NCBI GenBank assembly: GCA_951799425.1
Contig: OX637398.1
Coordinates: 4,273,501 to 4,337,500, forward strand
Direction: 5' to 3'
Length of the DNA: 64,000 bases
Source of the DNA: Ilex aquifolium
Taxonomy: Eukaryota > Streptophyta > Magnoliopsida > Aquifoliales > Aquifoliaceae
Notes under the pieces: model-generated
Database searches by the model: none
Told to the model about the DNA's origin: nothing
What the model saw: only the letters and a program-made list of their open reading frames with translations
In this document: positions 36,801-45,700 of the stretch, in pieces
Position numbering within the stretch: the stretch's first letter is position 1
Layout: the number at the start of each line of letters is the position of its first letter
Made by a program: the position numbers and the translations under genes

Positions 36801-37405
36801 TTTATATGTAAAATATGACTCTAAGGGTGTGTTTGAAGTGATTTTTTAAAAGTGTTTTTAATATTTATAACTTCTCATAAGTACTTTAAAAAAAAATAGT
36901 GTTTGAAAACCACTTCACCAACACCTCTACCACCACCAGCCCCACCACTCCATCATTACCACCATCGCCGCGCCACCATCACCACTGTCGCCACCCTACC
37001 ACACCCATCGCCCCCACTACCACCGTCATCGTCACTGTCACCCCACCATCACCTTTTCCACAACAACCACCACCACCGCCCCATCATTTCCACTATCGTA
37101 ACCCCACCACCACCGTTGCCGCCACTATCCCACCATCACCTCTACCACTGTACCACATCACCTCCACTGCCCCCAACCACTATCACCTATAGTTGTCACC
37201 ATTACAACCGATTGTCATCATCCATCACAACTATCACCACTGTCGCCCACCACCACTACCATTGTTCACCTCCACTATAAACAGTGTTTAAATTCATTCA
37301 ATTCTTGTCTATCTTTGTAATTTAATTTTATGTGTGAATACAAATATGTTTATTGTTGACCATTTTTTTTATTACTTCGTGCCTTCAGGCACATGAAATA
37401 ACTAG
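33875..37405 (+). mobile_element. Helitron with internal duplication and nested solo LTR
   Basis: Starts TCTATATAATAAAGTATA (preceded by A) and ends with the hairpin GTGCCTTCAGGCAC followed by ...ACTAG|T at 37405. Without the nested LTR (34295-36679) it is about 1.14 kb. The block beginning 'aaaatgacttttg' with 'cgcagttgagatctc', 'aaaagtgtttttaatatttataac' and the CCA tract occurs twice (33922-34294 and 36719-37280), so the element is a partial tandem duplication or two fused Helitrons sharing one 5' and one 3' end. The CCA tract produces long Pro/Thr/His-rich open frames that are not genes. Confidence 0.78.
34295..36679. mobile_element. Second solo LTR (2,385 bp)
   Basis: Begins TGTGACGCCCC and ends GGATTTTACA; flanked by a perfect 5-bp duplication CACTA (34290-34294 and 36680-36684). 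Reversed, its end 'attttggggcgtcaca' and the motif 'ggctcaccc...acatttttcaggta' match the solo LTR at 15795-18564, so the two are distant relatives in opposite orientation. No gag-pol. Open frames of about 86-100 codons at 34995-35407 are without recognisable domains. Confidence 0.82.
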
Positions 37406-37417
37406 TATTTAATATTA

Positions 37418-37587
37418 GAGCAATGCTACATACATTTAAAAATTAGATTTAAAAACTAGATTTGATAATTACAATCATTGATTTCACTGTGGGTCCCAAC
37501 ATTTATTAGGACTTACTACGTATTCAATGGTTGTGATTATCAAGTCTAATTTTTAAATCTAGTTTTTAAGTCCATGTAACATTACTC
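37418..37587. mobile_element. Mutator-like MITE (170 bp)
   Basis: Ends GAGCAATGCTACAT and, in reverse complement, GAGTAATGTTACATGGAC; inverted arms extend about 60 bases. Flanked by a perfect 9-bp duplication TTAATATTA (37409-37417 and 37588-37596), the length typical of Mutator superfamily insertions. It lies 12 bp beyond the Helitron 3' end. Confidence 0.8.
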
Positions 37588-37659
37588 TTAATATTAGGAA
37601 TAACTCGTATCTAAATGCAAGGTACAAATGAACTTATTGAAGTTTGATAAAAATAGGAT

Positions 37660-38400
37660 TTTGGAATGGGCTGCCCAGTCAAAACCTAAAGCATCAAATG
37701 GCCCCAATGGTTACATGACGGCCCAAAGACCCCTCCGCAACCCAACTGCTCCGCAATAAGGAATGAGTCATAACCTAAAGAAGGGAGTCCAACAAAGAGT
37801 CCTGCTCGGTCATAACAAGCTCAGCAGTAAGCAGTCCCAGATCAAGAAACTCGGTATTCACCAGATCCCGAACACCCCACATCGCGCCATGTGTCCAGTG
37901 GACCATGGGACACCTTCTGGAGCTTCTAACGAACGAGTACTCACTGGTAAAGAGAATATTTGTGCATATTCCATTGAAGGACCACATATATGGTTTGTGT
38001 CGGGGTAACGGTCACCACTACAAGACAAAAAGAAAGGGACCACAGGATCAGCGAAAAGAAGAAGAAGATAACAGAAAATCCTAAATAACCACTTGTATAA
38101 ATAGAACGCAATGACACTATGTAACAGAGAGATCTGAAAAACCTGTATTCACAAAGCATTGTCCACTCAAGCTCTAAGCTAAAAAATCCCCTGTAATCTT
38201 CTTCTTCTTCAAGTAGTACAAATTTTACGGAGTAAGAGCCTCAATTACAGTAGACGTAACCCAAGTCTTCCGGTTAGGATAAACCACTTATATATTGTTT
38301 GTGATCTCATTTCGTCATATATTTTTCTCTCTGTTAGCTTAGAATATTCACACTACCCTCCCCCATTTTGCAAAACGTTGACCTGAACTTGGACTGAATA
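37660..38400 (+). mobile_element. LTR-like fragment, boundaries unresolved
   Basis: GC-richer than its surroundings, with 'ggcccaa' words, a TATA-like 'tgtataaatagaac' at about 38094, a CT-rich leader and 'aaaccacttatatattgtttgtg' near 38282. This layout parallels the probable LTR at 23421-24220. No TG...CA pair with a target duplication was found. Overlapping open frames of 61-81 codons are not genes. Confidence 0.4.
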
Positions 38401-38574
38401 TTTTCGAGCACCATCAAAATTTATCCTATTTTATATTATAGATTAGAAATTCAAATTTTTTTGTTAACTACGTTAGGAGTGTAGGTACGTTTGTACCACC
38501 TGGTTTTCAAAATGATTATAAATTGTAACGGAAAGAAAGGTGAAAAAGAGAGCAGCTGCTTATAGATTAAAGAA

Positions 38575-38647
38575 GCCGTCTTAGCTCAGCCTGCAGAGCG
38601 TTCGGCTTTTGACCACGTGGCCGTGGGGTCGATTCCCACAGACGTTG
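38575..38647 (+). pseudogene. Degenerate tRNA-Lys(UUU)-like sequence
   Basis: 73 bases fold as a tRNA. The acceptor GCCGTCT pairs with AGACGTT at five or six of seven positions. The D stem GCTC/GAGC is perfect, as is the T stem GTGGG/CCCAC with loop GTCGATT. The anticodon loop CTTTTGA gives anticodon UUU (Lys). The anticodon stem TTCGG/CCACG is broken at three of five pairs and the D loop has CCTGC where GG is expected. It is probably a decayed nuclear tRNA-Lys or a tRNA-derived SINE head. Confidence 0.6.
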
Positions 38648-39099
38648 ATCTATATTATCTCCCGACATGTCATAAACCCCTAACTACAAATAATTAAAAA
38701 TAAGATTTATGAGTAATTTTTATTATTTGATACCACAACCTTATCCATTTGACTAATATACTGATTCATGAAGGTAAAATCAATTGGGATATTTAATTTA
38801 ATAAAAATTGACAGTCAAAATTGTCTTCCATGGATTAACAATTTTAGAATAACTTGGATGTTATAATTTTATTGTTTAATATCTAGAGACTTTAAGTTCG
38901 ATTATACTAGAGATCTCGGTTGAACTTATGCATATAATTGATTGCACCCATTCAAAATTTACATAAGGATCTCTTGTATGACAAAAAAAAAACCTTGGTT
39001 AGGTGATAATGTTCTATTTATGTTTATTGTCTTTTGCAAAATTAAGCTTTTAACTACAATTGAAACTAAATTAAACTAATGTATCATGTTTTAAACTTT
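38648..39099. other. AT-rich intergenic DNA, nothing recognised
   Basis: No gene or element with defined ends is visible downstream of the tRNA-like sequence up to the dispersed repeat at about 39100. Confidence 0.4.
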
Positions 39100-39790
39100 T
39101 TTAAAATGAAAGATCGGGCCCTTTTGGATGTGGCAATGATAGTGAGCTTGTGTTGGAGCTGAGTTTTTTAGGTGAAAAGTTTCGCAAAAAGTTAGAGTTA
39201 AAAAAGTCTCACAAAATCGTTTAGGGTATTCTTTAAAAAGTTGAAAAAATCCGTTTGGAATGACTTTTTCACTTTTTTGTGTCAAAAAAAAGAAGTTAAT
39301 CATATAGATGTATAGCATATGCATAATAGTTCCCAAAATATAAATTTTAAATTTTTTTATGTCACTAATAATATTTTACAGGGAAATGCTATTTGAATAT
39401 AATTTGAGGACCTTATTTAGAGACCTAATGATGTACAACCATTGGATTGGTTGTGAGCTCTATCTAACATTGGGACTCACAACTAATCAAATTGTTGCAT
39501 TGAAGCCACATCATTAGGTCCCAAAATAAAGTTCTTGTAACATTGCTCTATTTTATAAATATAATAAACTGAAAAGTTATGTGAAACATGCGACAAAATT
39601 TCAAAAAACTAAAAGAAAAACTCATAAAATTAACTTCTTGTATCATCCTAAATAAATCTTTTTGAGTTCAAAAAACTGTTGCATAGACTGGTAAATAAGT
39701 CAAAGTTCAAATGGACCTGACTTATGTTACTTCAAAACCCTTAAAAACTACCTATTTAAGCTAGTTCTAAATAGATCAAATGTATTATTA
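39100..39790. repeat. Dispersed repeat, copy 1 (interrupted by a MITE)
   Basis: Shares order and wording with 40998-41400: 'cttttggatgtgg/cttttggagcta', 'ctttaaaaagttgaaaaaa', 'gactttttcac', 'tcatatagatgtatag', 'aaatttttttatgtcact', 'catgcgacaaaa', 'caaatggacctga', 'cctatttaagctagttct'. The continuity is broken at 39381-39548 by a MITE that copy 2 lacks. No coding capacity; the type of element is not known. Confidence 0.6.
39381..39548. mobile_element. Mutator-like MITE (168 bp) with an empty paralogous site
   Basis: Ends GGGAAATGCTATTT and, in reverse complement, GAGCAATGTTACAAG; inverted arms resemble the 37418-37587 element. Flanked by 9-bp TATTTTACA (39372-39380) and TATTTTATA (39549-39557), one mismatch. 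The paralogous repeat at about 41240 reads 'aatattttgtaaatataat' without the insert, which confirms the boundaries. Confidence 0.78.
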
Positions 39791-40179
39791 TACCAAAAAA
39801 AAATGATGTTATATTATCTAAAAATTTATAATATAAAATAAGATAGACTTCAATAAATATTTCCGACAGTTTTAAATAGATTCATTAAATACCCATCAAC
39901 ATTCATTTCAAAATTATTCGCATTACAATGTGCCTCAACCATGAATTACCTCTAGCATATGATGATGTTGTTTTTTATCTGACTTTTTCATCATTTAAAA
40001 TTCAAATTTTGCTCAACATATTACCTTGGAATCATTTATCGGGCCTTGTTTCCAACAAATCTAGCATTACTCAAAAACAAAAAAAATATCTAAAGCCCAA
40101 AAAAAATATCCCAAAAATTATTTATTTTGGGCCTGCTGTGTGCTACTCCTTAATACACAACAATTGGTGATAGTCTGAG

Positions 40180-40990
40180 GGCACTCTCTCTCTCTCTCTC
40201 AAGTCTTTTTTTTTAGGTTCAACGGTCAGGCGTGTTCTTGTCAACTCAACGTACGCGTACATCGACTAATCTTCTCCCTTGTTTGATTAAAAGCATGTCA
40301 TCTACGTCAAGATTAAGGTATTCATGAGAGATAAATTTCTCATAGTTTGACCCTAAAAAGTTATCAAGATTTAAACTCATGACGTATTGAGTGTACAACT
40401 CGCCTCTGTTATCATTTGAGCTACAATATAAGAGCTCATGGTCATGGGTTCAAAACCCACCAGCCCTTTTCCTCATATCTCTCTTTAAGTCTTTGTGGTA
40501 CCTTGTTGTCAGTATTCTTTTTGTCAAATTATAACTCCTAGCATAAATCGGCTAAGTTTCATCAAACTATCGACAATGGACCGGGCCAACCAGGCCTTCT
40601 AGTAAACCACCCTAGGTAGGACGCAAACTAGGAGGACGGTCCACCAGAGCTATCGGGCCAAAAACCACAACATATGGTCCTATCCATTAAGCTTATCAAA
40701 TTGGCCATAGAGAGCCCATATATCGGTGGGCCGCCAGTCTAACAGACCAGTACGATTGCCATAGATCATTTTCCTGAATCCGGATTACTCGGATTGTGAA
40801 AATACTACCAATCCGAATTTTGATTTATTTACTAAAGCTTGGATGAAAATTTAGAGCTTAATTAAGTTGATTCAGACACCCTGAATATAGTATTTATAAA
40901 TAAAAAAATTAAACGCAAGCTTCAATGTAATTTCTTATAATGCTTATTGTCAAAAATAAAATAAAGATTATTTATTGCTTTTGTCGATAA
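40180..40990. other. Intergenic DNA with microsatellite, SINE-like fragment and GC-richer patch
   Basis: (CT)n at about 40181-40200. The minus strand at about 40385-40440 carries the SINE-like A-box/B-box pair also seen at 26405. About 40570-40760 is GC-richer, with 'gggcca' words resembling the LTR-like sequences at 23421 and 37660, but without ends. No gene. Confidence 0.4.
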
Positions 40991-40997
40991 GATTAAG

Positions 40998-41400
40998 GCG
41001 TTGGCCCCTTTTGGAGCTAGTTTTTTTATGGGAAAGTTATGGTTAGAAAAGTTTTGGAAAAAAAAATAAAATTAAAAAAATCTACCAAAACTATTTGTAG
41101 GTGTTCTTTAAAAAGTTGAAAAAAACTTATAAGAGTGACTTTTTAAGCTTTTTATGTCAAAATAAAAAAATAATTACATATATGTATAGATTATACATAA
41201 TAATTCTCAAAATATGAATTTTAAATTTTTTACGTCACTGAAAATATTTTGTAAATATAATAAATTAAAAAATTATGTAAAACTTGCGACAAAAACTCCA
41301 AGGTCCAAACGGACCTAGCTTATTTTACTCTAAAATCCTTAAAAATTACCTATTTAAATTAGCTCCAAACAGGCTTGCTATTTAACGCTATCATAAAAAT
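40998..41400. repeat. Dispersed repeat, copy 2 (uninterrupted)
   Basis: Paralogue of 39100-39790 in the same orientation, with 'ccccttttggagcta', 'ctttaaaaagttgaaaaaa', 'catatatgtatag', 'acttgcgacaaaa', 'ccaaacggacctag', 'cctatttaaattagctcc'. It supplies the empty site for the MITE at 39381. Confidence 0.6.
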
Positions 41401-41549
41401 AATAAAATAAAATTAAATAATTAAACAACATAAATTTAACATATCCATGTCATTATTGGTAGAAAATAGATACGGTGATGAAATTTAATGCATAAAGTAA
41501 TCATTTAAACAAACATATTTGCACCGTCAAAGTCAAGAAGAAAAAAAAA

Positions 41550-42181
41550 TTGAGAGAATTACATCCAAATTTTTTGAAATTTATCATTTAATTATTTAGA
41601 TTTCGTGATATTTGAAATATGACGAAATTATTATTTGAAGTTTATAAGTGTATAATATTTAGACTTTTAAGTTTAAAATATTATATTTAGACCCCTTATT
41701 AGTTACAGAACTAACGAAATCTATTGAACGATCAAATTACCCTAATTAAAGATAGAAGATATTGTGTTCATTATAGTTTGATCCCTGTTTATTTTTTAGT
41801 TTTATTCCAATAGATAGTATAATTATATATACTAATTATGAATTTTTTTAATAAAAAAAAAATTTTAATTTTAATTTTATTTCGATAAATGATATAATAA
41901 AACATAAATTTTAGTTGTAAAATTTAAAATATTTAATATTTTATTTTTGATTAAAATATTTGTAGTCTAAATATAATATTTTAAACTTGAGGGGTTTAAA
42001 TATTATACATATACAAATTCTATGGAATTTAGGTATAATTTACTAATAGATATTACTAACGGATAGGGGTTTAAGTGTTACGTGTGTATAAATTTTAAGA
42101 ATTTGTGTATAACATTTTAAATATTAAGAGATCTAAATAATTAAGGAACAAATTTTAAGAGGCCTGCTGTAATTCTCTCAA
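41550..42181. mobile_element. Long-TIR element directly upstream of BAT2-like copy 1
   Basis: TIRs start TTGAGAGAATTACA on both sides and continue as imperfect inverted repeats for more than 100 bases ('taattatttagat', 'gtgtata', 'agacccctta/aacccctatcc'). The interior matches the family at 1-848, including 'ttttttagttttattccaatagatagtataatt'. The target duplication is obscured by A runs. Its right end is within about 10 bp of where homology between the two BAT2-like gene copies begins. Confidence 0.7.
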
Positions 42182-42257
42182 AAACATTTGGGATAGAAAC
42201 TGATTACTTCAAAATAAAGGGAAACAACCCAAAAGACAACGACAACAACTTCCAAGT

Positions 42258-42296
42258 CCCCCCCCCCCCCCCCCCCCCTCTTTCTCTCTCTCTCTC
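42258..42296 (+). repeat. Poly-C (about 21) plus (CT)n in the copy 1 5' leader
   Basis: About 21 consecutive C at 42258-42278 are followed by CT repeats. The corresponding place in copy 2 (about 53242-53262) has only a short CT stretch. It probably lies in the 5' UTR or core promoter of copy 1. Confidence 0.8.
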
Positions 42297-42410
42297 CTCC
42301 GACATAGACCAGTGTAGGGCTTCTACGACGTCTTCTCATTCATCACTCTCTATTTCTCTCTCTACTCGGCGCAAGTGTGCACCGCCGTTCTATATCTTAC
42401 GCTATCGGAG

Positions 42411-42758
42411 GTAAGCTCCTTATCTTACACTCTCCTTCCATTTCCACTTGATCCCCTATTGGTATCTCTATCTCGAACTCAATAAATAGCTCATCGAAGC
42501 CCTGATCAGGCCAGTAACACTGTTATATCTCTACTCCTGTTACGTTAGTGGCTGTATTAATCAATATTTGTGATCGATTTTTGTATTTTAGTGTTTTTAT
42601 TATTTTTGGTGATTAGGTTTGGAGGAGTTTTTAGGGTTTTGATTTTTGATTATCTACTGTAAGATCTGTGAAGAATTGTCCGTACAGACCATTTTGTGGA
42701 GGAGAGAGAAAATTAGGGTTGTGAATTTGATGCTTTGCTGTGGTTTTGAATCCACCAG
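42411..42758 (+). promoter_or_regulatory. Predicted leader intron of BAT2-like copy 1
   Basis: Donor GAG|GTAAGCTCC at 42411 and acceptor GAATCCACCAG at 42758; the same pair is conserved in copy 2 (53366-53714). The interval is T-rich, as plant introns are, while the flanking leader is CT-rich. Splicing would remove an upstream ATG at about 42730 whose frame overlaps the main start. Inferred; not tested. Confidence 0.45.
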
Positions 42759-42791
42759 ACCAATAAGGTTTGCGGGCCGGGCTCTGTGTCG

Positions 42792-45700
42792 ATGGCAAAT
42801 CCCAGTGGGATCGGCACCAAGTTTGTGTCTGTGAATCTGAATAAGTCTTATGGACAATCTCTCATCATACTCATCCACCTTATAGTGGCTCTTATGGGCA
42901 AGCCGCAGCGAGCCGATCCCGATCCATTAGTGGTGGTGGTGGAATGGTTGTTCTGTCGCGGACTCGGAGTTCACAGAAGGCTGTTCCGAAATTATCTGTT
43001 CCACCCCCCTTGAACTTGCCTTCCATGAGGAAAGAACATGAGAGATTAGATCTTTCGGGATCCGGTGGTGGTGGTTCGGCCAGTGCGACAGGTTCGGGAA
43101 GTGGGTCGAGACCCAGTTCTTCTGGGTTGAGTTGGTCAAGGCCGGTGGCTGTTGCATTGCAAGATGGGAGTGAGACTCAGGCAGTTGATGGTATGGACCA
43201 GAGTGTGAAAGATATTGATGGTGCGACTAGGGGGAGTAGTTCTTATTTGCCACCTTCTGCTCGATCAGGTGGGGTTGGAGTTGCAGTTCCTGCTTCAGCT
43301 CGAGCTTATCCACCAGAGAAACCCACGGTATTGAGGGGAGAGGATTTTCCTTCTTTGCGAGCTGCCTTGCCCACCACGTCTAGGCCTGCTCAGAAACAGA
43401 AAGATACTTTGAATCCGAAACAGAAGCAGTTAGCGGGTGAGGATTTATTGATTGAGCAGAAGGACAGTTTTCAAAGTTCGCTGGTTCACATGCATCCACT
43501 GAGGCAGTCTTCCAATCATACTGTTGTTAATGGGTCAAATGAGAATGGTGGTGAAGATTATGAACAGGGCAGTTCACGCATGCCAGATCAAATGCGGAAG
43601 AAGGAAGAGTTCTTTCCCACTCCATTGCCCTTGGTTCGGTTGAATCCAAGATCTGAGTGGGCTGATGATGAGCGTGATACAGGTCATGGATTTGCAGACA
43701 GGGGTAGAGATCACGGGTTTCCAAAAAGTGAAGCTTATTGGGATAGAGATTTTGACATGCCCAGGACCAGTGTTTTACTGCACAAACCAGTTCAATTTCA
43801 AAGGTGGGGTCAACGCGACAATGATACTGGCAAGAGTTCTTCCGCCGAAGTCCCTGAAGTGGACCCTTATCGTAGAGATGTAGGAACACCTAGTAGGGAA
43901 GGCAGTGAAAGTAACAGGTGGCGAACTTCCCCTCTTCCAAAAGATGGATTTAATGCACAAGGTGTAAATGAAAGAAATGGTGTTGGTGAAAGGTCGATTG
44001 CTAACAAGGATCCAAGGAAGGAGGATAAGCACCTCCCACCTCATTTCGGAGATAATACTTGGAATGGTGTTGCAACAGTAAACCGGGACTTGGCATTTGG
44101 AAGGAGGTATATGGGGCATGTTACAGAAGGGCGACATCAATTGAATCACTCTGTGGAATCATTTGGCAACCGAGGGTCTGTGCTGAATACAAGAGACCGA
44201 TACAGCTCTGAACAGTCTAGTAGATCTAGTATTGATGCTTACCAGAGTAGAGCAGTGTCCAAATTGTCATTCCCTTCAAATGGTAAAGAGTTTCCAGTCA
44301 ATGTTCCTAAATTGAATGTTGGCTGGGACAGACGTTCATTTTCAAAGAGTGAAAGACCTAATGTAGTGGACCCTTTTGTGAAAGACTTTGGCACTACTGA
44401 TTTTGGAGAAAGGGATCCCTTTTCTGGGGATCTTGTTGGAGTAATTAAGAGGAAAAAAGATGTGGTTAGACAGGCAGATTTCCATGACCCTATTAGGGAA
44501 TCATTTGAGGCTGAACTTGAAAGAGTTCAAAAGCTGCAAGAGCTGGAGCGGCAGCGCATTATTGAAGAAGAAGAAAGGGCTTTAGAGCAAGCCAGGAGAG
44601 ATGAAGAGGATAGACAGCGACTGATTAGGGAAGAGGAAGAAAAGCGGAGAATGCTGGAAGAGGAAGCCCGAGAAGCTGCATGGAGGGCAGAACAAGAGCG
44701 ACTGGAGTCTATTCGAAGAGCTGAAGAGCAGAAGACAGCTAAAGAAGAGGAGAGGAGGAGAATTCTTATGGCGGAAGAGAGGAGGAAACAAGCTGCTAAT
44801 CAAAAGCTTTTAGAATTGGAGGCTAGGATTGCCAAGAGGCAGGCTGAAGCAGCAAAGGGTGATAGTTTGGTTGCTGCTGTTGCAGACGAGAAAGTTTCAG
44901 CTGTGCTCAAGGAAAAAAATATCTCCAAGGGGGTGGATCTGGATAACTGGGAAAGTAGTGAGACATTGGTGGACAGGATGACAACTTCAGCATCTTCTGG
45001 TTCATCCATTCCAAATAGAACCTTTGAGATGGGTTCCAAGGCTCACTCTTCTAGAGAAGGTTCTTCTAGCTTTCTGGACAGAGTAAAACCTGTTAATTCA
45101 TGGAGAAGGGATGTGTTTGAGAATGGGAACAGCTCATCCATCCTCGTACAAGACCAGGACAATGGTCAATACAGTCCCAGGCAAGACGCATCTGTTGGTG
45201 GGAGGGAATCCGGTGGAAGAGCATCCTCTAGGGAAGAGTTCTATGGAGGTCCTGGATACATGCCTTCGAGGACTTATTTCAGAGGAGGGATACAGGAACC
45301 TCAAAAGGTGGAATTTGCTTATCTAAAACAACAAAGGTGGAATCCTCCTGGAGATGGAGATCCTTACGCCAAAACCAGGGAGATTGACTCAGAATTTCAA
45401 GAGAATCTTGCTGAAAGATTTGGAAATGTTGGATGGGGGCAAGGCGGTTCCCGTGGTTACCCTCGATCTCCTTACCCAGAACAGTTCTATTCGAATACTG
45501 ATGGAGATGACATTTATCCCTATGGGAGGTCACGATATTCCATGAGACAGCCTCGGGTCCTCCCCCCACCATCACTAGTTTCCGTGCACAAAACTTCCTT
45601 CAGATGTGAAAATGAACGACCAGGTTCCTCAACTGTCCTAGATAATGACTTGCATTACAATCATACAGCGAGAAGTGAATTTACTCTGCAGACAGGGTAT

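Noticed and set aside
34102..37280. Pro/Thr/His-rich open frames at 34102-34324 and 36899-37280
   Set aside because: Same CCA tract of the related Helitron; not protein genes.
42646..43013. Short open frames around the start of BAT2-like copy 1 as separate small genes
   Set aside because: They are the frameshifted N-terminus (MANPSG frame) and an upstream ATG frame within the predicted leader intron. Copy 2 shows the true arrangement.
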